64,000 nt of DNA, from NCBI GenBank assembly GCA_025359125.1, contig JANYHI010000078.1:1-64000 (forward strand), given 5' to 3'. Origin of the DNA: Cytophagales bacterium. GTDB lineage: Bacteria; Bacteroidota; Bacteroidia; Cytophagales; Cyclobacteriaceae. The notes under the pieces are model-generated. The model saw nothing but the letters and a program-made list of their open reading frames with translations. It was not told the DNA's origin and ran no database searches. This document shows, in pieces, positions 35,071 through 43,315 of the stretch. A program made the position numbers and the translations under genes. Numbering within the stretch: the stretch's first letter is position 1; the number at the start of each line of letters is the position of its first letter.

Positions 35071-36252
35071 CTATGCTGCCTCTATGGGTTTAGGTGCGCG
35101 CTTACTTCCTCCATACAATTCATACTCGAGCAATCGGCAATCTAATTGAGCTGTGTAAAATTCTAACCGTTTGCTGGTTTTCAATCCTATCTTCTTAGCA
35201 AGATCAGGATTTCCGGTAAAAATATATCCGGTGTAACCCTGGCATTTCTTTTTCATAAAATCGCCAATACGCGAATAGGTTTCCATCAACTCCGCCACAT
35301 CGCCTAGCCGCTCACCATATTCAGGATTGAGGTAAACTACACCTGGTGTTTCTGGTACAGTGGTCAACTCAAAATCGCAGATGTCAAATTCAATTAAGTT
35401 TTCTACCCCGGCAATGCCAGCATTTATTTTAGAAACGTTAATGGCGTCTTCACTTATATCAGTAGCGATGATTTTTAAATCAGGCACTTCAATAATCTGT
35501 TTTTGTAATTTTTCTACTTCTTTTTCATATACAGATGCATCGTAGCCAATGATGTGCATAAACGAATAATTTTTTCTATACAATCCCGGACGTCTATTGG
35601 TTGCGAGTAATGTTGCTTCAATGGCAAGTGTGCCCGATCCACACATGGGGTTTACAAACGGAGATTTTCGATCCCACTTGGTTGCCATAATAGTGGAGGC
35701 AGCTAATGCTTCCAGCATAGGAGCCTGGCCAGGTATTTTTCGGTAGCCGTGTTTGGCAAGTGTTTGGCCAGAGGTGTCGAAAAAAACTTCGGCTCCATCT
35801 TCATTCCAGTAAAGATGAACTACGGCTTTATCATAAGAGGGGCCCGTGTCTGGTCGCTTTGCTAATTCTCTTCGTATGCGATCGACAATAGCATCTTTCA
35901 CTTTTACATTCACAAACATATCGTTATTAACGGTAAAGTGCTTGGCGTTGCTCGTTACCGAAAAATATCCCTCTAATGGCAACAGTTTCTCCCACGGGTA
36001 ACGGATTAATTCGTTGTACACTTCATCGGGACTGTTCGCCTTAAATTCTTTCAATGAATACAACACTTGGCTCGCACAGCGAAGATTAAGATTTAAGCGG
36101 ATGCAATCATTTACGCTGCCTTTGATTTCTACGCCCGTTATAAACTTGCGTTCAATTTCAAATCCAAGTTCTTCAATTTCTTGCAGCAGAAAAGGAGAAA
36201 GTCTTTTATGACAAGTGATAACAATGCGGCTGGGGGTAGTAAAGATGCTCAT
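35071..36252 (-). CDS. THUMP-domain rRNA methyltransferase, RlmL/RlmK-type
   Basis: 393 residues. The N-terminal THUMP/ferredoxin-like region (about 1-165) precedes a SAM methyltransferase domain with NPMCGSGTLAIEATLLA. The catalytic motif IV reads LNPEYGERLGD; the usual form is NPPYGERLG, so the second Pro is Glu here. This branch is common in Bacteroidota and is predicted to make m2G in 23S rRNA. Monocistronic or paired with oxyR (27 bases upstream). Confidence 0.87.
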   Translation of the reverse strand: MSIFTTPSRIVITCHKRLSPFLLQEIEELGFEIERKFITGVEIKGSVNDCIRLNLNLRCASQVLYSLKEFKANSPDEVYNELIRYPWEKLLPLEGYFSVTSNAKHFTVNNDMFVNVKVKDAIVDRIRRELAKRPDTGPSYDKAVVHLYWNEDGAEVFFDTSGQTLAKHGYRKIPGQAPMLEALAASTIMATKWDRKSPFVNPMCGSGTLAIEATLLATNRRPGLYRKNYSFMHIIGYDASVYEKEVEKLQKQIIEVPDLKIIATDISEDAINVSKINAGIAGVENLIEFDICDFELTTVPETPGVVYLNPEYGERLGDVAELMETYSRIGDFMKKKCQGYTGYIFTGNPDLAKKIGLKTSKRLEFYTAQLDCRLLEYELYGGSKRAPKPIEAA

Positions 36253-36278
36253 TAGAAGGAGTTCAAAGTTGAAAGTTA

Positions 36279-37244
36279 TCAGTTATTAGTCATATTTTGA
36301 GATTCCTTCTCCACAGGGGTAATCTCTTTTCTTGCAGAGTCACGCATTGCTGCTGGAATATTTTCGAGTATTTCTTTTTTCAGTGCTTCAATAAAATGAG
36401 ATTTAACAAAATAACGATAGGTAACAATACTCACTTCTCTGACAGGTGCAGGAGATTTAAAGTATTTAATATTTTTCATTTGCCGTTTCGTTAAATCGCG
36501 TAGAGCCAATTCAGGCAAAATAGTTATGCCGCTATTGAGGTCAACCATCTTTCGAAGCGTTTCTATACTTCCTGCTTCATAATCTAAATTTTGCAAGAGT
36601 GCTTCTCTCTTCTTTAGCTCACATAAATTCACGACTTGAGATCGAAGACAATGTCCCTCCTCTAACAACCAAAGTCGATTGATATCAATATCTTCTGCAA
36701 GCAAATACTTTTTCTTCATCATCTTTTCGCTTTGTGTGGCATACACCACAAACTGCTCGTAGAATAATGGAAATTCTTGAATAGAAGGATCATTGAGCGG
36801 TGTGGCTAAAATGCCTGCATCTAATTGCTGCGCATTCAGCTTCTCTATAATCATATCGGTGGTTAGCTCGCTGATTTTTAACTTGAGCAGTGGATATTTT
36901 TTAAGAAAGTGATTGAGAAACAATGGCAATAGATAAGGTGCCAGCGTAGGAATAATGCCAATGCGCAGTTCGCCACTGATGGTGCCCTTTTGTTGGGCTA
37001 CTAATTTTTTAAGATTTCCTGCCTCTCCTAAAATCATTTTGGCCTGCCCTACCACAGTTTGACCAATCTCGGTGGTTTGCACTGGCTGCTTGCTGCGGTC
37101 AAAAATCTTCACGTCCAGCTCTTGCTCTAATTTTTGAATCATCATGCTTAGAGTAGGCTGGGTAACATTGCATTTGGCAGCGGCAGCAGAAAAATGTTTC
37201 AGCGTGTCTACCGCCACAATGTATTCGAGTTGCTGCAAATTCAT
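36279..37244 (-). CDS. oxyR: hydrogen peroxide-sensing regulator OxyR
   Basis: 321 residues, LysR family. HTH: LKHFSAAAAKCNVTQPTLSMMIQKLEQEL. The sensing segment is LLEEGHCLRSQVVNLCELKK, where the cysteines are C199 and C208, the same numbers as in E. coli OxyR. The N-terminal MNLQQLEYIVAVDTLKHFS and SGITILPELAL near the C-terminus also match OxyR. A C-terminal tail of about 15 residues is extra. No catalase or ahpC gene lies beside it in this window, so its targets are elsewhere. Confidence 0.93.
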   Translation of the reverse strand: MNLQQLEYIVAVDTLKHFSAAAAKCNVTQPTLSMMIQKLEQELDVKIFDRSKQPVQTTEIGQTVVGQAKMILGEAGNLKKLVAQQKGTISGELRIGIIPTLAPYLLPLFLNHFLKKYPLLKLKISELTTDMIIEKLNAQQLDAGILATPLNDPSIQEFPLFYEQFVVYATQSEKMMKKKYLLAEDIDINRLWLLEEGHCLRSQVVNLCELKKREALLQNLDYEAGSIETLRKMVDLNSGITILPELALRDLTKRQMKNIKYFKSPAPVREVSIVTYRYFVKSHFIEALKKEILENIPAAMRDSARKEITPVEKESQNMTNN

Positions 37245-37309
37245 AGGTATACTTTAAATCTATGGCAAGATAAAAAATATAGTTTTAATTGATGGAGCAA
37301 TTCAGCCCC

Positions 37310-38110
37310 CTACTTAAACCAACCCGGCAGCGTAAATAAATCAAACTGCTGCTGTAGCGAGAGCGAATCGGGTACCAGATGTGTTACAAACCATTCGGTT
37401 TTATAAAATACAATCAGCAAATACAGGATGGGTATAGCTGAGAATAAAAAAAGCAACGTGAGTGAATTTTTAGGGTATCGTTTGCTCAATACTAGATAGA
37501 TGTAAGCCGCAATCAAAAAGATCGCAAAGGCAATTACGAAGTAAAGTGGGTTGATTGTAACCAATCGAGATTCAAATTGCTTTACGCCATCAATGCCCCC
37601 ACTAATACTCACTGCCGCTTCTCTTTTTCCTTCAAAAATTATCTGAGCAGCCAAGCCATCTTCTTGCTCCAAAGCTTTAAAATCTATGTTAAGAGATTTT
37701 GTTGTCGAATCATATTTCAATTCGATTCCTGAAACAGGTCGAGCTTTTCGTAAAATTTTAAAGTCGAGTATCTTGGCGCTATCGCTCAGCGATATTTTCA
37801 GCGGAGAATAGATATTTTCTTTTTTTATTGTTTCTTTTCCCTGATTGAAAAAATAAAAATAAACAGAGGTAACGTCAGATTGAATCGTATCTCCATTGGC
37901 CTTAAGCAACCTGAGTGGCGCAGTGGCCGCATGTGTTTTATCTAAGATCGTTGTCCTTACGGGATCGACATAAAAGGTGGGCCTCCGTTCGCGAATACCG
38001 ATGTATAAAAAATAATACCCAAATACGATGGTAATAGTAATAGAAATGAGGGAGCTGATAATAATATCTCTCGATCGATTAAAATAAATAACTGGTTTTT
38101 TTACAGGCAT
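37310..38110 (-). CDS. hypothetical membrane protein with periplasmic domain
   Basis: 266 residues from the ATG at 38110; a TTG 14 codons upstream would lengthen it. A first helix (about 14-38) is followed by a beta-rich extracytoplasmic region (about 45-180) and two further helices (about 188-208 and 218-240). The family is not recognised. It sits after the degenerate proC tail copy and before oxyR. Function unknown. Confidence 0.7.
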   Translation of the reverse strand: MPVKKPVIYFNRSRDIIISSLISITITIVFGYYFLYIGIRERRPTFYVDPVRTTILDKTHAATAPLRLLKANGDTIQSDVTSVYFYFFNQGKETIKKENIYSPLKISLSDSAKILDFKILRKARPVSGIELKYDSTTKSLNIDFKALEQEDGLAAQIIFEGKREAAVSISGGIDGVKQFESRLVTINPLYFVIAFAIFLIAAYIYLVLSKRYPKNSLTLLFLFSAIPILYLLIVFYKTEWFVTHLVPDSLSLQQQFDLFTLPGWFK

Positions 38111-38154
38111 ACCTCGCAAAGATATTGATTTTAACTTTTGATGGTTGCCCAAAC

Positions 38155-38214
38155 TATTAAGTCTATTTTAAGATTGAAATCTTTTTATACGAAGGGCTAA
38201 AACCTTGATGTTTC
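38155..38214. repeat. degenerate second copy of the proC 3' end
   Basis: Positions 38162-38213 match the 3' end of proC (40248-40320): TCTATTTTAAGATTGAA, then TCTTTTTANACGAAG, then GCTAAAACCTTGATGTT. Differences are one inserted A, two or three substitutions and a 24-base gap. The gap is explained by recombination between the two ACGAAGNGCTAA repeats of the proC copy. It lies just downstream of the M48 gene. Confidence 0.75.
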
Positions 38215-38282
38215 TCTAAAATGCTACAACCCTGGGTGGCCAATTAAAAATATCCTTCCGATGAGTTTAAAATAATTTTTCT

Positions 38283-39080
38283 TTATAAAGATTCTTGCAC
38301 TTTTTTCCAGTCGATATCAAACGGTAGTGCCTTAAAATCATTTTTTGTTTTGTATCTGCGAGCCCGCTCTATTCTTTTATCGTTATGCGGATGGCTCATA
38401 ATGATTTCTAGATTTCTGTCGTAGTCTAAGTTCTTTTCATTTAGTCGTTGGAAGAATTTAGCAAGATTTTTAGGAGAAATGTTAGCCTTCTCTAAAAGCG
38501 CTAGGGCAAATTGATCGGCTTCTTCTTCTTGTTTACGATCAAAACTACTTCCGACAATACTTTTAAGAATTTGTGCTAGCACGCTAGGATCTCCGCCAGA
38601 CAAAACACTTAAAATGGCGGTGGCCGATAGTTCCTTAATCAATTTAGAAACAACATGCCTCTTCTCTGCATGACCAATTTCATGTGCTAAAACCGCAGCC
38701 ACTTCTTCCGGGGTTTCAGCCATTTTCAATAGTTCTGAGAAAACGAATATGTTACCTCCTGGAATGGTAAACGCATTGATATCAGAACTTTTAATAATGG
38801 AAAAATCGTATCGATAATAGCTTGTATCTAGCGCATTGACGAGGCGAGCTTTTATTTTTTGGAGGGAGGAATCTGCAGTGTTATCCTTTACAGTTGGATA
38901 TTGATCCCATACAATGTCTTTAAAAAGATTCCCGAGTTTTTCTTCTTGTTCATAGGAAACCTGATAACTTAAATCGAGATCGCTTTTACCTATTTGCTTT
39001 ACAATAAAGTATCCTCCGATAAGGATTGCTGCTCCAATCAATACTAGAATTAATAAGTCACGGAAAGCACTACTGTTCAT
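38283..39080 (-). CDS. M48-family zinc metalloprotease, membrane-anchored
   Basis: 265 residues. One N-terminal helix (about 8-28), then HEIGH at 133-137 and EEEAD at 185-189 as the third zinc ligand region, the standard M48 arrangement of Oma1/BepA/LoiP-type proteases. A periplasmic quality-control role is likely. It starts 5 bases after the DUF4870 gene, so the three genes 38283-40174 form one unit. Confidence 0.9.
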   Translation of the reverse strand: MNSSAFRDLLILVLIGAAILIGGYFIVKQIGKSDLDLSYQVSYEQEEKLGNLFKDIVWDQYPTVKDNTADSSLQKIKARLVNALDTSYYRYDFSIIKSSDINAFTIPGGNIFVFSELLKMAETPEEVAAVLAHEIGHAEKRHVVSKLIKELSATAILSVLSGGDPSVLAQILKSIVGSSFDRKQEEEADQFALALLEKANISPKNLAKFFQRLNEKNLDYDRNLEIIMSHPHNDKRIERARRYKTKNDFKALPFDIDWKKVQESL

Positions 39081-39085
39081 AAAAG

Positions 39086-39574
39086 CTAAAATGGAGGCTT
39101 ATTAATAGGATCAGTATTAGTTAATGAATCTTCTTCGGATACTCGAAATGCAACTTCGTATGAGATTTTACCAAAGAACAAAAAGTAATACATCTTACCT
39201 TGGCGCGCTTTAAAGGCTGCTATAATACTGATCACAAAATATAAAAGAGTACACAAACCTGCAAAGACTGCATATGCCCAAAAATAATCTGTTAATTCCC
39301 GATCGGTAAAGAAGATGTTGATGCCCCAAATTACCAACCCCCAATTAATGACAGTGGTGGGGATATTGGATAGCAAAGATTGCAAACAATGAAAGTGAAT
39401 GAATCGGCTTTTTTTTCGATTTACAAAATAGTAAACAATTGCGGCAATCAAATTGATGATAGGTAAAGGCAACCCAACGGCTACAGCTGCAAACATCATA
39501 AGATAGGCGCCCATTGCATCTTCTTTTTCTCTTTCTACAATTTCTTCAGGCTGAGGTAGTGGATGAAATTCCAT
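39086..39574 (-). CDS. DUF4870-like membrane protein
   Basis: 162 residues with a short cytoplasmic start and three or four helices. YYFVNRKKSRFIHFHCLQSLL is the DUF4870 (Tic20-like) signature, where the phrase of basic residues followed by FHCLQ is typical. Function unknown. It is placed between the duplicated DUF4389 gene (18 bases) and the M48 gene (5 bases). Confidence 0.8.
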   Translation of the reverse strand: MEFHPLPQPEEIVEREKEDAMGAYLMMFAAVAVGLPLPIINLIAAIVYYFVNRKKSRFIHFHCLQSLLSNIPTTVINWGLVIWGINIFFTDRELTDYFWAYAVFAGLCTLLYFVISIIAAFKARQGKMYYFLFFGKISYEVAFRVSEEDSLTNTDPINKPPF

Positions 39575-39592
39575 TTTTAAAATTTAGATCAA

Positions 39593-40174
39593 TTAGCTAA
39601 GTGAAAAAGGCGGATACGTATCAGTCATGTTTCCCAAATATAAACTTACTCGGGTGCCCCATCTTAAATAGCCAACAATAAAATCATGAATTCCCACGGG
39701 AAGTTTTCCGGTAAATAAAATAATCCACCACCCAATAAATACTGAGATTATTACCCCAATGGTTAAAAAGAATAAAACAAAACCATGAGGAAGAAGAACG
39801 AAGATAAACCCGAAGAGGGCTCTAACCAGTACCATGCCTCTGCTTATGTTTTCGGGGTAGGGCACTTCTATTGTAATTGCCTCATCTTTTGAATCTATGC
39901 CAAACGCAGGATAACCATCAGTAAGATTATATTGTCTTGCCCTTACTCGCGTTTGCCAGCGAAGCAAACCCACTTGGTACTCAAAAAAACTTTGAGGATA
40001 CCGACCTGTAAATAGTATTATCCAAAATGAGATAAAGGAAAGAATAGCTCCCCAAAGGCTCATGAACAATAGGACAAAACCATGAGGTAAATAAATGTAG
40101 AAGAAACCAAAAAAAGAGCGAAGCAGCAGCTCTCCCCTCGAAAGCCGATCGGCATGATTGATATCAAAAGTCAT
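39593..40174 (-). CDS. DUF4389 membrane protein with internal duplication
   Basis: 193 residues. Two tandem halves are similar: SRGELLLRSFFGFFYIYLPHGFVLLF with WIILFTGRYPQSFFEY, and SRGMVLVRALFGFIFVLLPHGFVLFF with WIILFTGKLPVGIHDF. Each half holds a DUF4389-type membrane segment pair, ending LRWQTRVRA and LRWGTRVSL. First gene of the three-gene block. Function unknown; co-occurrence with an M48 protease suggests membrane quality control, an inference. Confidence 0.85.
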   Translation of the reverse strand: MTFDINHADRLSRGELLLRSFFGFFYIYLPHGFVLLFMSLWGAILSFISFWIILFTGRYPQSFFEYQVGLLRWQTRVRARQYNLTDGYPAFGIDSKDEAITIEVPYPENISRGMVLVRALFGFIFVLLPHGFVLFFLTIGVIISVFIGWWIILFTGKLPVGIHDFIVGYLRWGTRVSLYLGNMTDTYPPFSLS

Positions 40175-40240
40175 AGTAATTAGGTTTAGGTTACCGAAAA
40201 GTTAAGATTTTGAAACTAAACTACCAAAGGTTTCATTTCA

Positions 40241-40321
40241 ATTAAACTCTATTTTAAGATTGAATCTTTTTAAACGAAGTGCTAATCCCTCTGATCAACG
40301 AAGAGCTAAAACCTTGATGTT
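40241..40321. repeat. proC 3' end, intact member of the direct repeat pair
   Basis: This segment is the partner of 38155-38214 and includes the proC stop codon (40254-40256) and about 10 bases beyond it. It has the complete sequence, with an extra 24 bases relative to the other copy. Both copies lie in the same orientation and bracket the DUF4389, DUF4870 and M48 genes. Confidence 0.7.
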
Positions 40322-41051
40322 CCATTTCATTCAAGCCTACAATAGTGCAGCCTTTTGGTGTTGTTACTTTATCAATTTCTTCTTCTGGGTGGCGATTTAA
40401 TTTTAATAATAATTCCGCAGAGCCCTTCACTGTTTGTGCGGCAATAAGGCTTGCCGTCTTAGCATCAAAGCCTATTTCAATTCCGCCTTGGGTGGCTGCA
40501 CGAATAAAGCGAAGAGCGAAGGCAATTCCGCATGCACCTAATACGGTAGCGGCATCCATCAATTTTTCGTCAATCGAAATGGTAATACCCAGTTGATCAA
40601 ATAAGGCTTTAACATATTCGATTTGGGTTGGCGTTGCTCCTTGTGCACACAGGCACGTAACAGATTCTTGTATAGCAATAGCGGTGTTAGGCATGGCTCT
40701 AAAAATTGGAATAGGCGAATTGAAAATACTGGCGAGGTCTTTTAAAAAAATTCCTGTCACCACGCTAATGATGATATGTTTTTGAGGATCAAAAGAATTC
40801 TTTAACTCGGCTAATACATCTTTTACATTAAAAGGCTTTAATGCAACAATAATAATTTCGCTAGTGCGGATAGCGTCTTCATTGTTATCAGTAACTGTTA
40901 CTCCCCTTTGTTTCAATTCTTGCAATCGAGAAATTGTTCTACGTGTAATGGTTATCTGCTCGGGTTTGGCAAAATTACTTTTCAACAAACCTTCAGCAAC
41001 CGCCATTCCTAAATTACCTCCGCCAATTATGGCAATCTTTTTTGTACTCAT
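40254..41051 (-). CDS. proC: pyrroline-5-carboxylate reductase
   Basis: 265 residues, standard length. IIGGGNLGMAVAEGLL gives the NAD(P)-binding motif, RAMPNTAIAIQESVTCL and MDAATVLGACGIAF with PEEEIDKVTTPKGCTIVGLNEMEHQGF are ProC hallmarks. It makes the last step of proline synthesis. Its last 70 bases occur again in degenerate form at 38155-38214. The C-terminus contains a repeat pair at the DNA level (ACGAAGTGCTAA and ACGAAGAGCTAA). Confidence 0.96.
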   Translation of the reverse strand: MSTKKIAIIGGGNLGMAVAEGLLKSNFAKPEQITITRRTISRLQELKQRGVTVTDNNEDAIRTSEIIIVALKPFNVKDVLAELKNSFDPQKHIIISVVTGIFLKDLASIFNSPIPIFRAMPNTAIAIQESVTCLCAQGATPTQIEYVKALFDQLGITISIDEKLMDAATVLGACGIAFALRFIRAATQGGIEIGFDAKTASLIAAQTVKGSAELLLKLNRHPEEEIDKVTTPKGCTIVGLNEMEHQGFSSSLIRGISTSFKKIQS

Positions 41052-41197
41052 AAGCTATCTATTATTCTTCAAGGTAGAAGGTTTTATCGTACTATGCCAA
41101 GATCATGCGCATTCATTATGCATTTCTGATTTTAAATCGGTTGCAATGGGTTGGATCAAATTTACAATCGAGCGTTATCTATTACTCTATTTATTTA

Positions 41198-41316
41198 CTA
41201 GCATCTCTAAAAAACTTGTCACGTTGAACTTGTCGTAACTTAAATTATTATTTAAGCCAACTTCGGACAGGCCCAGCCTGACACCTACAACAGGTTTTTA
41301 GAGATGCCCTTACTAG
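41198..41316. repeat. long imperfect palindrome, MITE/REP-like element
   Basis: CTAGCATCTCTAAAAAAC at 41198-41215 is mirrored by GTTTTTAGAGATGCCCTTACTAG at 41294-41316. Inside, GTCACGTTGAACTTGTCG (41219-41236) pairs imperfectly with CGGACAGGCCCAGCCTGACAC (41264-41284), and the centre CTTAAAT/ATTTAAG (41239-41256) is a perfect 7-bp stem. Together these fold as one long hairpin. The CTTCGxCAGGCxCAG-type core is a common dispersed bacterial palindrome; the family assignment is from memory. It fills most of the gap between proC and the YeeE gene. A TATATTTG -7 box follows at 41324-41331. Confidence 0.65.
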
Positions 41317-41349
41317 ATTAAATTATATTTGCAATTCTAAAAATAGTTT

Positions 41350-41910
41350 ATGAATTGGATATATGAACCTTGGCCGTGGTATGTAGCGGGTCCGCTCATT
41401 GGATTAACCGTGCCGTTGCTTTTGCTAGTGGGAAATAAAAAACTCGGGATATCGTCTTCCTTGCGTCACATCTGCGCAGCGGTGGCGCCTGCCAATTTAA
41501 ATCTTCTAAAGTACGAATGGAGAAAAGAAGCATGGAGCCTATTCTTTGCCGCAGGTGTTTTGTTAGGTGGATTTGTTGGCAGTTACTTATTTGCCAATCC
41601 AAATCCCGTTGCCATCTCTGAAGGCACTCAAGTTTATTTGAACAGCTTCAAAATTAAATCATCTATTGGCTTGATGCCTACAGAACTATTTAATTGGAAT
41701 ACGCTCTTCTCAGTAAAGGGTTTTTTACTAATGATTGTAGGTGGATTTTTAGTTGGCTTTGGTACACGTTACGCGCGCGGCTGCACATCCGGTCATGGCA
41801 TCTTGGGCTTGTCTGCATTGCAGTGGCCTTCACTCATTGCTACTGCTTCTTTTTTTGTTGGCGGTATTCTGTTCAGCAAATTTATTCTCCCTTACATTCT
41901 TACTCTATGA
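41350..41910 (+). CDS. YeeE/YedE-family transporter, first half
   Basis: 186 residues with about five membrane helices. The conserved cysteine is C145 in RYARGCTSGHG, the motif used by YeeE/YedE (TsuA-type) proteins to relay thiosulfate or other sulfur species across the membrane. It ends in ATGA, overlapping the second half-size gene. A separate two-gene arrangement replaces the single long YeeE of some species. A -7 box at 41324-41331 fits the start. Confidence 0.88.
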   Translation: MNWIYEPWPWYVAGPLIGLTVPLLLLVGNKKLGISSSLRHICAAVAPANLNLLKYEWRKEAWSLFFAAGVLLGGFVGSYLFANPNPVAISEGTQVYLNSFKIKSSIGLMPTELFNWNTLFSVKGFLLMIVGGFLVGFGTRYARGCTSGHGILGLSALQWPSLIATASFFVGGILFSKFILPYILTL

Positions 41911-42317
41911 AAAATATAAAATATCTAGCGATAGGATTATTTTTTGGATTAACACTTACCAAAGGAGAAGCCATTTCGTGGTATCGTATTCAAGAAATGT
42001 TTCGCTTCGAAAGTTTTCACATGTTCGGAATTTTTATGACGGCTATTTCTACCGGTGCGCTTTCGTTATTCATCATTCGAAAATTAAAATTAAAAACTGC
42101 CACGGGCGAAGAAGTTGAAATGCCTAAGAAAGAATATCACCACGGGGTGATTATTGGCAGCCTACTATTCGGTTTTGGTTGGGCTCTAACCGGTGCTTGC
42201 CCCGGACCGATCTATGCGCAAATAGGATCTGGTTTTTTAGTTACCACTTTTACTTTGCTGGCAGCTCTGTTTGGTACGTGGTGCTATGCCTACTTCCAAA
42301 AATATTTGCCTGATTAA
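41907..42317 (+). CDS. YeeE/YedE-family transporter, second half
   Basis: 136 residues from the ATG at 41907, overlapping the preceding stop by 4 bases. A conserved cysteine, C98 in ALTGACPGPIYAQIGSG, matches the second YeeE/YedE motif. Four helices are predicted. With the preceding gene it probably forms a heteromeric sulfur-compound transporter. It converges on the minus-strand NAD-binding protein gene, the two stop codons overlapping by 4 bases. Confidence 0.88.
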   Translation: MKNIKYLAIGLFFGLTLTKGEAISWYRIQEMFRFESFHMFGIFMTAISTGALSLFIIRKLKLKTATGEEVEMPKKEYHHGVIIGSLLFGFGWALTGACPGPIYAQIGSGFLVTTFTLLAALFGTWCYAYFQKYLPD

Positions 42318-43237
42318 AGTTTGGCACGCATCGTAGCTTCAATACCAGATTGGTAAGGAGTAGGATGGCTGTTAAATGCTTTCTCAAACTTAGTGCTATC
42401 AAAAAAATAATCGTGCTCGTATTGATACATCATCTCTACAAACTCACCCAGCACCGGAACAAACAAACCCAGCATTCGAACGCCCAGTTTTGATAAAGAC
42501 TGAATTTTTTTGGTTGGCTGATTCATACTTTTTAAGGCCATTTGAACGTACTGTTCGCCCGTTATTTTTTCGTTGTTGGTAAGCGCATGCCAGGTTTGGT
42601 TGTATGCCGTAGCGGTATTGCCAAGTAGGGCCACAGCTTTCCCTGCATCGGGAGTATAGGTGAGTGAATGATTTTTTTTTGGATCGCCAAGCCATTGTGG
42701 CGACTTGCCCGCTTTTAATCTTTCCGTTACTGTAGAATGAACGATGCTAAGCTTAACGTTTGGCCCATAGAAATCAGCCGCGCGCACAATCATACCGATA
42801 AGATTTCCTGATTTAATTTCACTTAAAAGCATAGTCGCAATTTCGGCCCGCACCTCGCCTTTCTTACTCACAGGGTTAAAAGGTGTTTCCTCTGTCATCA
42901 CTCCATTTACCTGACCGTAACAATACACATTATCAAAAAAGACCAGTTTGCTATTGTGCTTTTTGCAAGCGTCTACTGTATGTTTCATAATCTTTGGCCA
43001 ATTTTCTCTCCACACCTTAGAATTATACTCTAGGCCAGGCAGCAAATAAACTACTTCACTTCCTGCCACTGCTTTTTCCGTTTGCTCGTAGCTGAGCAAA
43101 TCGGCCACAACCAATTCATCGGAAGAATTTACTTTTTTTGGATTTCGGCTTACTTGCCTGATTTTGTCCGTAAACTGAGGCAAGTTTTTAGATAACTCTA
43201 CTGCAATGTTTCCGTTGGCGCCAAGAATGGTTTGCAT
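42314..43237 (-). CDS. NAD(P)-binding epimerase/NmrA-like protein
   Basis: 307 residues from the ATG at 43237; upstream in-frame codons up to 43273 lack the Rossmann-like start. ILGANGNIAVELSKNL is the N-terminal dinucleotide motif. KLVFFDNVYCYGQV resembles the catalytic region of sugar epimerases but no YxxxK is visible, so catalytic activity is uncertain. TAACTTTG at 43278-43271 (minus) fits a -7 box. Function unknown beyond cofactor binding. Confidence 0.78.
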   Translation of the reverse strand: MQTILGANGNIAVELSKNLPQFTDKIRQVSRNPKKVNSSDELVVADLLSYEQTEKAVAGSEVVYLLPGLEYNSKVWRENWPKIMKHTVDACKKHNSKLVFFDNVYCYGQVNGVMTEETPFNPVSKKGEVRAEIATMLLSEIKSGNLIGMIVRAADFYGPNVKLSIVHSTVTERLKAGKSPQWLGDPKKNHSLTYTPDAGKAVALLGNTATAYNQTWHALTNNEKITGEQYVQMALKSMNQPTKKIQSLSKLGVRMLGLFVPVLGEFVEMMYQYEHDYFFDSTKFEKAFNSHPTPYQSGIEATMRAKL

Positions 43238-43315
43238 ATACTTGATTTTTTTAGACAGACGAATGATACACAAAGTTATTCTAACCCCAAAGATTTTAAT
43301 TTACTTTGAATTTAA

